Assembly (NCBI RefSeq): GCF_040183065.1
Contig: NC_091127.1
Location: forward strand, 19,682,891-19,746,890
Length of the DNA stretch: 64,000 bases
Origin: Periplaneta americana
Taxonomy: Eukaryota > Arthropoda > Insecta > Blattodea > Blattidae
Direction: 5' to 3'
A program made the translations under genes and the position numbers. Under the pieces are notes generated by a model. That model worked only from the letters and a program-made list of their open reading frames with translations, was not told the origin of the DNA and searched no databases. Positions 43,851-56,131 of this stretch are shown here, one piece after another (within the stretch, counting starts at the first letter, position 1; every line of letters begins with the position of its first letter).

Positions 43851-44308
43851 TTTGTGTGCTGTCAGACAAGACGCCGAGGTGGGCACGTGGGAAGATGGCG
43901 CGCGCCATCCGCCCCGGCCGGGTCAGGGGGTGCGACCGCGCCGCGCACCCCGGCGCTGGCGAGTGGGCGCCCTTCGACCCGGCCACGACGCAGCTTGTCA
44001 AAGACCGACGCCCCCTGGCCCGGCCCATTTTTAGCACCTCGTCGGGCGCTCCGATTGGTGCCCCGCCGCCGTCCGCTGCGAGGGGGGGTGACCTTTTGGC
44101 ATGCGCCCTCCGCGAGGGGCACCGCGGAGCGCGACTTTGGCGGGGCCTAGAGTTGGCGACCCCCGCCCGGGTCGCCTCGCCCCCCTCCCCGCGCCCGGGC
44201 GGCCGGAGCGCGAACATTGCGCGCCGCCAATCCCCGCGTAACGGATGCGGCTCGGGCCAATCAGAGCCGTGGCCTCTGGTCGGGGGCGCGCCCGGGCCGC
44301 CCTCTGCC

Positions 44309-44322
44309 GTCGCCATGGCAAC
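44309..44322. promoter_or_regulatory. RFX X-box candidate
   Basis: GTCGCCATGGCAAC fits both half-sites (GTNRCC, RGYAAC) of the RFX palindrome with a 2-bp spacer. It lies about 270 bp upstream of the svp ATG. Binding is inferred. Confidence 0.4.
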
Positions 44323-44378
44323 GCGGCAGCCGGCCGGGGTCCCGCGGCGGCCGCTCAGTCTGGTGCCCGCGCGTGTGA

Positions 44379-44915
<537 letters not shown>

Positions 44916-44928
44916 TGAGATTCACCGA

Positions 44929-45289
44929 GTGCCAACCATGTGCTAGCAGAAGTTACGGTGTGACACGGCCGTGTGGTGGATCAGCGTAGGCAATTGCACC
45001 TTCCTGCTCCACTGCGGAGTAAACGACATGACAACCGTATTATCTATCTCTCTCTGTAATTTTCGGAAAGGCGAACTATTCATTTTGGGCCGTTTAATTC
45101 TAGATTGTCTTGACAGCAGATTACGTGACTCACGTCCGTCATCGATTAGTTCTTAATCAGTTGGAGCCGTGGAAAATCACTGTCACGTTCCAGGCACTTC
45201 TCGAGCAACACGGTATGAATACATAAACCCACTTTGATGCACAACGAACTTATTGCCAATTTCATATAAGTTACCACGATGCGAGTTTG
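44929..45289. other. Start of intron, unique sequence
   Basis: Intronic sequence of ordinary composition before the 336-bp array. No feature recognised. Confidence 0.45.
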
Positions 45290-48200
45290 TGATATCTGGC
45301 GTAAAGTTTCTAACAAATCTAAATACAGAAGTGCTACCATTAATTACGCATAGAATGACTCGAATTTTGTGATGTGATATTTTTGGATAGTAGAACATAG
45401 TGTTGGAGGAAAATATTGTGGTACTCCTCTGGCATAAACTACTAATATTAATCAGATGCGATTTAAATGCGTAATTTTGTTCCTTCGTCACCTTGTTGTG
45501 GTAATTATGGTAGCTTAGTTAAAGATTCTCAGGGCAAGCTAGGCGTGACAATGACGGCAGTTGGCTTGTGGGCTTATGTGACGCAGAAGCATTTAGAGTT
45601 TCCTAGGGGACGGAGTCTTAGATAGCCTACCAAATCCTCAGTTTCAGAGAAGTATAGGTCCCTTGTGCTATACCATTTATTACCCATAGAATGACTCGAA
45701 TTTTGTGATGTGATATTTTTGGATAGTAGAACTTACTGTCGGAGGAAACTATTGTGACACCCCTCTGGCTCCAACTACTAATATCAATGAGATGCGATTT
45801 AAATGCGTAATTTGGTTCCTTCGTCACCTTGTTGTGGTAATTATGGTAGCTTAGTTAAAGATTCTCAGGGCAAGCTAGGCGTGACAATGACGGCAGTTGG
45901 CTTGTGGGCTTATGTGACGCAGAAGCATTTAGAGTTTCCTAGGGGACGGAGTCTTAGATAGCCTACCAAATCCTCAGTTTCAGAGAAGTATAGGTCCCTT
46001 GTGCTATACCATTTATTACCCATAGAATGACTCGAATTTTGTGATGTGATATTTTTGGATAGTAGAACTTAGTGTCGGAGGAAAATATTGTGACACCCCT
46101 CTGGCTCCAACTACTAATATCAATGAGATGCGATTTAAATGCGTAATTTGGTTCCTTCGTCACCTTGTTGTGGTAATTATGGTAGCTTAGTTAAAGATTC
46201 TCAGGGCAAGCTAGGCGTGACAATGACGGCAGTTGGCTTGTGGGCTTATGTGACGCAGAAGCATTTAGAGTTTCCTAGGGGACGGAGTCTTAGATAGCCT
46301 ACCAAATCCTCAGTTTCAGAGAAGTATAGGTCCCTTGTGCTATACCATTTATTACCCATAGAATGACTCGAATTTTGTGATGTGATATTTTTGGATAGTA
46401 GAACTTAGTGTCGGAGGAAAATATTGTGACACCCCTCTGGCTCCAACTACTAATATCAATGAGATGCGATTTAAATGCGTAATTTGGTTCCTTCGTCACC
46501 TTGTTGTGGTAATTATGGTAGCTTAGTTAAAGATTCTCAGGGCAAGCTAGGCGTGACAATGACGGCAGTTGGCCTGTGGGCTTATGTGACGCAGAAGCAT
46601 GTAGAGTTTCCTAGGGAACGGAGTCTTAGATACCAAATCCTTAGTTTCAGAGAAGTTTAGGTCTCTTGTGTCATACTATTTATTACCCATAGAATGACTC
46701 GAATTTTGTGATGTGATATTTTTGGATTCTAGAACCTAGTGTTTGAGGAAAATATTGTGACACCGTTCTGGCTCCAACTACTAATAGATGCGATTTGAAT
46801 GTGTAATTTGGTTCCTTCGTCACCTTGTTGTGGCAATTATGGTAGCTTAAAGATTCTCAGGGCAAGCTAGGCGTGACAATGACGGCAGTTGGCCTGTGGG
46901 CTTATGTGACGCAGAAGCATGTAGAGTTTCCTAGGGAACGGAGTCTTAGATACCAAATCCTTAGTTTCAGAGAAGTTTAGGTCTCTTGTGTTATACCATT
47001 TATTACCCATAGAATGACTCGAATTTTGTGATGTGATATTTTTGGATAGTAGAACCTAGTGTTGGAGGAAAATATTGTGACACCCCTCTGACATCAATTA
47101 CTAATATTAATCAGATGCGATTTAAATGCGTAATTTGGTGCCTTCGTCACCTTGTTAATATAATTATGGTAGCTTAATGATTCTCAGGGGAAGCTAGGAG
47201 TGACAATGACGGCAGTTAGACTGGGCTCATGTGACGCAGAAGCATGTAGAGTTTCCTAGGAGACGGAGTCTTAGATACCAAATCCTCAGTTTCAGAGCAA
47301 ATGTAGGTCTCTTGTGTTATACCACTTATTACCCATAGAATGACTCTAATTTTGTGTTGCGATATTTTTGGATTCTAGAACCTAGTGTTTGAGGAAAATA
47401 TTGTGACACCGTTCTGGCTCCAACTACTAATAGATGCGATTTGAATGCGTAATTTGGTTCCTTCGTCACCTTGTTAAGGTAATTATGGTAGGTTAATGAT
47501 TCTCAGGGCAAGCTAGACGTGACAATGACGGCAGTTAGCCTGTGGGCTTATGTGACGCAGAAGCATGTAGAGTTTCCTAGGAGACGGAGTCGTAGTTACC
47601 AAATCCTCAGTTTCAGAGAAGTGTAGGTCTCTTCTGCTACCATTTATTACCCATAGAATGTCTCGAATTTTGTGATGTGATATTTTTGGATAGTAGAACC
47701 TAATGTTGGAGGAAAAATATTGTGACACGCCTCTGGCTCCAACTAATATTAATCAGATGCGATTTAAACGCGTAGGCTAATTTGGATCCTTCGTCACCAT
47801 GTTAAGGTAATTATGGTAGCTTAGTTAAAGAGTCTCGGGGCAAGCTACGCGTGACAATGCCGGCAGTTGGCCTGTGGGCTTACGTGACGCAGAAGCATGT
47901 AGAGTTTCCTAGGAGACGGAGTCTTAGATACCAAATCCTCAGTTTCAGAGAAGTTTAGGTCTCTTGTGTTATACCATTTATTACCCATAGAATGACTCGA
48001 ATTTTGTGATATATTTTTGGATAGTAGAACCTAGTGTTGGAGGAAAATATTGCGACACTCCTCTGGCATAAACTACTAATATTAATCAGATGCGATTTAA
48101 ATGCGTAATTTGGTTCCTTCGTCACTTTGTTAAGGTAATTATAGTAGCTTAGTTAAAAATTCTTAGGGCAAGCTAGGCGTGACAATGACGGCAGTTGGCC

Positions 48201-48400
48201 TGTGGGCTTATGTGACGCAGAAGCATGTAGAGTTTCCTAGGAGACGGAGTCTTAGATACCAAATCCTCAGTTTCAGAGAAATGTAGGTCTCTTCTGTTAT
48301 ACCATTTATTATCCATAGAATGTCTCGAATTTTGTGATGTGATATTTTTGATAGTAGAGTTTCCTAGGAGACAGAGTCTTAGGTACCAAATCCTCACTTT
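45290..48400 (+). repeat. 336-bp tandem repeat array, about 9 units
   Basis: Each unit carries CATAGAATGACTCGAATTTT, TTCCTTCGTCACCTTGTTG, TGACAATGACGGCAGTT and TGACGCAGAAGCAT. Units starting near 45627, 45963 and 46299 are almost identical with an exact 336-bp period. Flanking units are shorter (about 320-335 bp) and more diverged, and the last (48263-48400) is partial. The three identical units share a 5-bp insertion (GATAGCCTACCAAAT against GATACCAAAT elsewhere). The minus-strand 66-74 codon ORFs in each unit are repeat artefacts. Confidence 0.92.
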
Positions 48401-49060
48401 CTTAAATTCGTAAATTTTGAAGTTACGAGTTGGCGTTCGATTTCATTGTGATCTAGTACAGCTACATTTCAGAGCGGTGCTATTGAGTTTGAAGGAACCA
48501 CCTCTTTTCTCTGACCCTACACGCACCTGTTAATTCTTTCCTATCAACTTGGCAGATTCCCTGGCCGGCTGGCACAGCTCCTCAATGTCTTTTCTGCTTT
48601 GTATGGGGGTGGAGTGAGTAGGCCGTGGATTCGGTCGTCGCTCGTCATTTGTGCGGTGCTTGAATTTCTGTAACTAATCAGAAATTACGACTGAGTAGGG
48701 GGACGGAACGGACTGCTGCTTGTGTGGGATTCTTAATTCCATCAGCGCACGTCGGGTCGGGGTTGTAATTCGAAGCATCGAAACAAAAACCGCGGAGTTA
48801 ATTGTGCGTGCAACGCGTGGTCGGGTTCGGTTCCAGGCTGCGATCAAGCGGCTCGTGTTACGCCCTCGATAAATTGAGAATTTGCTATTGAAAGAAAGCA
48901 TTATCACGCTGAATGTAACACTGATTGTAGCCTGAGCCTGTAATGTGTGATTTGTTGTGAGTGCTGGCTCTACAAGTAGAGAGTTCCTACTTTCGTGTCA
49001 AATTCATTGTAGGCCTAATATTGCTTTTGAACTTGCTCTTGTTTACATCTGTTTGATTTG
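48401..49060. other. Unique intronic sequence between arrays
   Basis: Higher GC than the arrays and single copy in the window. A 77-codon minus-strand ORF (48674-48907) is unrecognised. It is one of the better places to look for an intronic enhancer, but no specific motif cluster is claimed. Confidence 0.35.
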
Positions 49061-50858
49061 GAGAGTACGGGATGAAAAATTGAACAAGAGACATTCGTGA
49101 CCAGGGAGAACTACGGGATAAAAAATTGAACAAGAGACATTCGTAATCGGGGAGAACTACGGGATAAAAAATTGAACAAGAGACATTCGTGATCAGGGAG
49201 AACTACGGGATAAAAAATTGAACAAGAGACATTCGTAATCGGGGAGAACTACGGGATAAAAAATTGAACAAGAGACATTCGTGATCAGGGAGAACTACGG
49301 GATAAAAAATTGAACAAGAGACATTCGTAATTAGAGAGAACTACGGGATAAAACATTGAACAAGAGACATTCGTGATCAGGGAGAACTACGGGATAAAAA
49401 ATTGAACAAGAGACATTCGTAATCGGGAAGAACTACGGGATAAAAAATTGAACAAGGGACATTTATGATCAGGGAGAACTACGGGATAAAAAATTGAACA
49501 AGAGACATTTATGATCAGGGAGAACTACGGGATAAAAAATTGAACAAGAGACATTCGTAATCGGGGAGAACTACGGGATAAAAAATTGAACAAGAGACAT
49601 TCGTGATCAGGGAGAACTACGGGATAAAACATTGAACAAGAGACATTCGTGATCAGGGAGAACTACGGGATAAAAAATTGAACAAGAGACATTCGTAATT
49701 AGAGAGAACTACGGGATAAAAAATTGAACAAGAAACATTCGTGATCAGGGAGAACTACGGGATAAAAAATTGAACAAGAAACATTCGTAATTAGAGAGAA
49801 CTACGGGATAAAACATTGAGCAAGAGACATTCGTGATCAGGGAGAACTACGGGATAAAAAATTGAACAAGAGACATTCGTAATCGGGGAGAACTACGGGA
49901 TAAAACATTGAACAAGAGACATTCGTGATCAGGGAGAACTACGGGATAAAAAAATTGAACAAGAGACATTCGTAATTAGAGAGAACTACGGGATAAAAAA
50001 TTGAACAAGAAACATTCGTGATCAGGGAGAACTACAGGATAAAAAATTGAACAAGAGACATTCGTAATTAGAGAGAACTACGGGATAAAACATTGAACAA
50101 GAGACATTCGTGATCAGGGAGAACTACGGGATAAAAATTGAACAAGAGACATTCGTGATCAGGGAGAACTATGGGATAAAAAATTGAACAAGAGACATTC
50201 GTAATTAGAGAGAACTACGGGATAAAAAATTGAACAAGAAACATTCGTGATCAGGGAGAACTACGGGATAAAAAATTGAACAAGAGACATTCGTGATCAG
50301 GGAGAACTACGGGATAAAAAATTGAACAAGAGACATTCGTAATCGGGGAGAACTACGGGATAAAAAATTGAACAAGAGATATTTGTGATCAGGGAGAACT
50401 ACGGGATAAAAAATTGAACAAGAGACATTCGTAATCGGGGAGAACTACGGGATAAAAAATTGAACAAGAGACATTCGTGATCAGGGAGAACTATGGGATA
50501 AAAAATTGAACAAGAGACATTCGTAATTAGAGAGAACTACGGGATAAAAAATTGAACAAGAGACATTTGTGATCAGGGAGAACTACGGGATAAAAAATTG
50601 AACAAGAGACATTTGTGATCGGGAGAACTACGGGATAAAAAATTGAACAAGAGACATTCGTAATCGGGGAGAACTACGGGATAAAAAAATTGAACAAGAG
50701 ACATTCGTGATCAGGGAGAACTACGGGATAAAAAACTGAATAAGAGTCATTCGTGATCAGGGAGAACTACGGGATAAAAAATTGAACAAGGGACATTCGT
50801 AATCAGGGAGAACTAAGGGATTAAAAATTGAACAAGAGACATTCGTGGTCCGGTAGAA
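49061..50858 (+). repeat. 46-bp tandem array, about 39 units, alternating types
   Basis: The unit is GAGAACTACGGGATAAAA, then AATTGAACAAGAGACATTCG and a variable hinge. Three hinge types occur: GTGATCAGG (A), GTAATCGGG (B) and GTAATTAGA (C). A mostly alternates with B or C, so the array behaves as A-B and A-C dimers of about 92 bp. The edges are degenerate (GTGACCAGG at the left, GTGGTCCGG at the right). Confidence 0.93.
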
Positions 50859-51086
50859 CTTTTCCCAATATGATGTTAATTCAACATATCGGCCAAATTA
50901 GCAACTCGTATCGCTTTGACTGAATTATTTTCTGATATAGCCTATGTTATAAGTACCAGAGAATTACAGCAATGATGGACAGTAAATACGTTGTGTCGAT
51001 CGGCTCTTGAGTCTTAAAACGAGTTATATAGCCTGAGATTTTTATACTGGAAATCATCTTTATCTGTACTATTATTTTATTTAAGC

Positions 51087-51311
51087 TATTTAACGTTGTT
51101 GTATCAACTAACAGGTTATTTAGCGCGATGATATTTCACGAGATGAGGCCGATTCGCCATAGATTACCTGTCATTCGCCTTACGGTTGGGAAAACTGTGG
51201 GGAAAGAAGTCCATGTAGGTAATCAGCACAAGCGGGAATTGAACTCACGCCCGAGAGCAACTGTGGATCGGTAGATAAGCGCCTTAGTCGACCGAGCTAC
51301 GCCGGTGGCTT
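51087..51311 (-). repeat. tRNA-derived SINE-1, copy 3
   Basis: In the complement, TAGCTCGGTCGACTAAGGC is the A-box region and GAGTTCAATTCCCGC a B-box with one change. The body and the end with the CTAAATAACC word follow. Same family as 35345 and 35876. Confidence 0.8.
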
Positions 51312-51885
51312 TTATCTGTATTCAATCCAAGAAATTCCACATGGAATACTTTAAATTCTGGCTGGTAAATGCGGGAACTTCCTTGTAGAAACACTGTATG
51401 AAACTTTGATTGTGGCAGGGGAAATAAACCGTGTGGAGAAGTTAGAAGGCTCTAAGTAAGTTACGTTGAAGCGAAATTATCGGATATGGATTTTCGCACG
51501 CTCAGAAGTCCGAGGATCAAGTCCAGGGGGTCGAACAATCAAAATTCGATCATTCCTTCCTCCCTAAAAATTATCGCTTAGGTAGTTCTGGTGATATCGG
51601 AAGTGAAAATCATTGAATTTATAATGAAGATGCAGTTGATCGTATATGCAAGGCATAACAAAAGCCTAAACAAACGTAACCAGTCACGGATACGTATATC
51701 CAAGGTGTGCAAGCGGAGTGCGAAGGGAACTACCTCAGCGCTAGTTTACCTAAAAAGGAGTCTTGTAAACGGTCCACTTGATACGTTTACTTTCCAAACA
51801 AATTCCAGGCTTTGTGTGACCAGGACACACAAAAAGTCAAGCGATCGTACACTAGCAGTCCCTGCTCCAAATTCATAATAGTAAT
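51312..51885. other. No gene seen
   Basis: A 95-codon plus-strand ORF (51591-51878) has no recognisable motif and is not called. Confidence 0.4.
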
Positions 51886-52600
51886 ATGCGATACAAGAGC
51901 GGTATGTTGAAGTTTTCATGTTCGAGGAAAAGTTTGAAAAAGCGAAACGTAGTTGAGCTTTTTTAATTTCCGAGAATTGAAAGAAAACATACCGCTCGTG
52001 TATCGTACATTATTTTGTGCGAATATCGTTTATTACATACCTGAAAGAGGAATTTCTAATTAGTTGCAATGAAATCTCCATCTTGGTTTCTGTTCAATGA
52101 CGGCAAATTTGCAAAACAAAAATATCTATCTTCAACATTGTTGCTTTAAAATGTTTTCTGTGTTTACTATACTCCAGCAGGCCGTGATATACGTCTGTCT
52201 TCCCCCCCCCCAAGTCTATGATGAGTCTGGAATCTTGTTGGTTTTTTTCACGGCTTTCTTAATGTTACTTGCATCACGAATGCAGTAACTTTAGTGGAGT
52301 TGTAGAGTTTATTTAATTTTTGCAAATATTTAAAAACAATAATTAACAGTGCAATTTAGGTGAAATTACAGTGGTAAGTTTCCAATTTATAATTATTACT
52401 ATATTGAACGTCTCTAAAAATAATAACTTATGTTAAAAGCCTAAAGCAGTAAAATCAATATGTCACTTAAGCGGTAAGAAGAGGGAAATTGTTATGTGTG
52501 TTAGGTTGGGAATACTGAATGTGGAATTTTAGACTTTCCGCGGATTGGTTTTGTGCGGAAACCAAGCAAATACGCACGATCTCGCACAAAATATATATTA
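51886..52600 (+). repeat. Repeat-X copy 1, begins with a 115-bp hairpin
   Basis: It starts with inverted arms ACAAGAGCGGTATGTTGA and TACCGCTCGTGTATCG around a GAAAAAGCGAAACGTAGTTG loop region. About 600 bp shared with 54882-55650 follow, ending near GCACGATCTCGCACAAAATA. Non-coding, probably a non-autonomous DNA element. Confidence 0.7.
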
Positions 52601-53251
52601 GTTTATTAGAATAAAATATAGGCCTATGTAACTCTCGTTGCTATGGACACCAGAATCAAGTTTTATTTGATCGTCCTTTGTTGTAGAATTCAGCACCAAG
52701 TTGTGTGTAGTCACTATGTTGCGCGTTATAAAAGGAGCAGCGGCTTTCAGTGGATAAAAAATAACGTCCAAGGTTGGATGTACCTTCATCACGAGGTGAA
52801 GGGAAACCTGCTGAGAGCGCTGTTACCTGCAGCTCTCCCGAGGAGACGCAGGATTCCGCAGATCTGTTTCGAGGTTCTGAAGCTGCCACGGTCGCTGAGA
52901 GGCGTAATTGCCTCAGTGATACGTTCAATTACGCGAATCTGACGCAGTTGTCTGCGTGAAGAGGTCCCGTCTCTCTTGATCATCGTGAAAGGGCTGTAAA
53001 CCCTAAACCCCCTTGTTCTATCTGGATTCCTGTACCCTAGTTGGGATTTTTCATTTTCATTGTACCCCCCCCTTTCGTGCTGTAGTAGCCTAATTAGAAT
53101 AGGGAGGAACTAAGGCTGGATTCCCATCACGAAGGTTTGAATATTAGTTTCTTGAGAGAAGTAAAACTCTTTGAGTTCAGTACGTTATACAGAAGTACAA
53201 TAATCTGTTAAAGTTGTAGCACGTCTGATTAATAGGCTACTTGGGACGCAA
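52601..53251. other. Unique sequence with TATA and Inr-like motifs
   Basis: TATAAAAG at 52727 and TCAGTG at 52747 are separated by about 22 bp. They are followed by a GC-richer block with overlapping short ORFs in several frames (52643-52983). The spacing is short for a canonical TATA/Inr pair. No protein similarity is recognised. A small nested gene, or a repeat with its own promoter, is possible; I do not call a gene. Confidence 0.3.
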
Positions 53252-54219
53252 TCTATAGTACTAATAAATCTGTAGCCAAAATTTTTCTGGTAATTTTCGA
53301 TTTTCCAAAAATAATTGGTATTAACATGTATAATTAACCATCCTGAAACCGAAAATCGCTTTTTTGAAATTTTTGTTTGTATGTCTGTATGTTTGTTACC
53401 TTTTCACGCGATAATGGCTGAACCGATTTGTATAAAAATTGGAATATAAATTAAGTTCGTTGTAACTTAGATTTTAGGCTATATGGCATTCAAAATACTT
53501 TATTTAAAAGGGGGGTTATAAGAGGGCCTGAATTAAATCGAAATATCTCGCTTATTACTGATTTTCATGAAAAATATTACATAACAAAAGTTTCTTTGAA
53601 AATAATTTCCAATAAGTTTTATTCTATACAAAGTTTTGAGAGGACTGATATTTAATGAGATAAATGAGTTTTAAAATTACAATAACAACGCCATCTAAGG
53701 CGCTGTACTGAAATAAAAACAAATGATTTCGTCTATAAGGGGCCTTGGACAACAACAATCGAAAGCTATTTAAACATAGCCGAAGAGAATGTTTCTGTGT
53801 TTGTATGAAGTAATATCGGAAGCTAATTGTTTAATTATTATTTCACCATTGGAAAGTGTAGGTTCTCTAGATGGACATAATGCTATAATGTTATTACAGT
53901 AACTTCTGAAACATATAGCAAGTAATATAAAGTATACACATTAAAACTAAATGAAATGTCAATCTTCATTAAACTATGGTTGCATGTAATAACAATTAAG
54001 AAACATGTTAAAGGAATTGTCATTGCACCTAATTATTTCTCTCTGGGCCAAAATGACCGCATTTTAATTATTTAAATACAATTTAAATTAAGTAACATAT
54101 TAAACGATTTATCCTTCTATCAAACACGAATGTTCCCTGGATCAAACGTCCTGTTTTAATTATGTAATTACTTTATATTTATTTCTAACAGGTGCAGCGG
54201 AGCGCACGGGTACGGCTAG
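53252..54219 (+). mobile_element. Non-autonomous Helitron, 968 bp
   Basis: The 5' end is A/TCTATAGTACTAATAAATC and the 3' end is a short GC hairpin (GTGCAGCGGAGCGCAC), a spacer, and CTAG/T. Insertion lies between A and T. These are the textbook Helitron features: 5' TC, 3' CTRR, 3' hairpin, no target duplication. No Rep/helicase ORF is present. Confidence 0.8.
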
Positions 54220-54445
54220 TACAGTAATAGCGAACAGGGTGAAGTAGGCCTAACTACAGAGAAATGATCCCAGACACAATTAGATAAAACTTCACTTGCA
54301 AGTTTTCAGATAACACGTAAAGTGAATAATTAGTGATTTTTGTTGATAATTTTCATTTTCACATGTCATTGCTTATTTTATGGCGTGAAGAACGTTGGGT
54401 TTTACAAAACCGTTTGTAAACAATTAATAACGTAGACGGTGCCAG

Positions 54446-56127
54446 ATTTAGGTATAGTGCCGCCCCTAGGCAGTGATAAAATTTGCCGCCCCCCAACTCT
54501 CGCAAACAGTTTATGAGCAGCTGTTACACAGGTCATGTTTAGTTTAAATTAGTTTTAAATGAGATGTTACAATTCAGAAAATTACTGGAATCAAAATACA
54601 TGCATCTTACTTGTAGACTAAATTATAAAGATTTCCTTCGCACTTTCTTCACAGAGTAAGCATTGATGATGTCATCAAAGTCGATCTGATGAGCCACATC
54701 AGATTAGATGCAAAGAAATATAGGTCCTATTCAAACTTACTCATTATTGAAACAAAATTGAGTCCTTTGTGAAAGGCAAGCTGTGGTTTATTTTTAAGTA
54801 TTGGTTTTGTTGGTGGTATAATATTATTTCGAGTATTTCTTACTTCGATACGAACTATAAAGTAAATTGAAATAGTAATATCCGTTACAAGAGCGGTATG
54901 TTGATGTTTTCATGTTCGAGGAAAAGATTGAAAAAGCGAAACGTAGTTGAGCTTTTTTAATTTCCGAGAACATGAAAACAAACATACCGCTCGTATATCG
55001 TGCATTATTTTGTGCGAAGATCGTTTATTACATACCTGAAAGAAGAATTTCTAATTAGTTGCAATGAAATATCCATCTTGGTTTCTGTTCAATGACGGCA
55101 ATTTTGGAAAACAAAAATATCTCTCTTCAACATTGTTGCTATAAAATGTTTTCTGTGTTTACTATACACCAGCAGGCCGTGATACACGTCTGTCTTTTTT
55201 TCCCCCAATCTATAAATGGGAACTTAAAACAAACGGTAAGGTTATGTAATGATTTATTTTTCATTTTAATATTTTAACAATATTATTTATATAACATATT
55301 GCAGTAATAACATCGGCATCTGGAATCTTGTTACTTTTTTTCACGGCTTCCTTAATGTTACTTGCATTACAAATGCAGTAACTTTTGTGGTGTTGTAGAG
55401 TTTACTTAATTTTTGCAAATATTTAAAAACAATAATTAACAGTGCAATTTAGGTGAAATTGCAGTGGTAAGTTTCCAATTTATAATTATTACTATGTTAA
55501 ACGTCTCTAAAAATAATACGTTAAAAGCCTAAAGCAGTAAAATGAATGTCGCGCTTAAGCAGTAAGAAGAGGGAAATTGTTATGTGTGTTACACTGGGAA
55601 TACTGAATGTGGTATTTCACACACTATTTCGCACGATCTCGCACAAAATAAACTCCAACTCTTTGCGGAATAAACCTTTCATATCGAAGTATACCGAAAG
55701 TTTGATTAAATAGTATTGTTGACAATATATTATATTGGAAATGTAACTGAAAGCTGTGGTTAGTATTCATAGCGATAATATAATCAACACACATCCAATT
55801 TTATTTTCAACAATGCATTCTTGTTTATACAAGCAGTTAAATTTAAACACTTTCATAGCATATTAATGTGATACCAGCATTACAATATAGGCCTAACTAT
55901 GCAGCTGCACACTTTCCTTTTACTCTCGCCACGACCACGACATGACAAAACAATATTCGACTTCCACTAGGTGTTCAAGAACAAGCTTCAGAAAAGATTT
56001 ACTAACAAGTGTTTAAAAACCAAATTTCACTGTAAAATGAAAATGTAAAAAAAGAAAAAGGAACACAAAGAGAGAGAGAAAATGTCGCCCCCGCAACTGC
56101 CTAGGTTGCCTAGGCCTAAATCCGGCA
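54446..56127. mobile_element. hAT-like element with repeat-X nested inside
   Basis: The ends are imperfect inverted repeats, CGGTGCCAGATTTAGG on the left and CAGTGCCGGATTTAGG in the complement of the right, resembling hAT tips. AACGTA lies next to both ends, which suggests an imperfect 8-bp target duplication. Inside are repeat-X copy 2 and AT-rich filler. No transposase was found. Confidence 0.55.
54882..55650 (+). repeat. Repeat-X copy 2, with about 110-bp insertion
   Basis: The second copy of the 51886-52600 repeat, same orientation. The 5' hairpin is more regular here (arms about 54887-54918 and 54972-55001). An insertion lies at about 55213-55320 relative to copy 1. Confidence 0.75.
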
Positions 56128-56131
56128 CTGA

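Noticed and set aside
45627-46499. Three identical 66-codon minus-strand ORFs
   Set aside because: They recur once per 336-bp unit, are broken in the diverged units and have no domain.
52643-52942. 99-codon ORF after a TATA-like box
   Set aside because: Three or more overlapping frames on both strands are equally open and none matches a family I recognise. The TATA-to-Inr spacing is short.
56111-56118. TAGGCCTA in the hAT-like tip as a footprint
   Set aside because: The opposite tip shows that GATTTAGG is part of the inverted repeat, so this site has another explanation. It is kept in the count but not used as evidence for excision.
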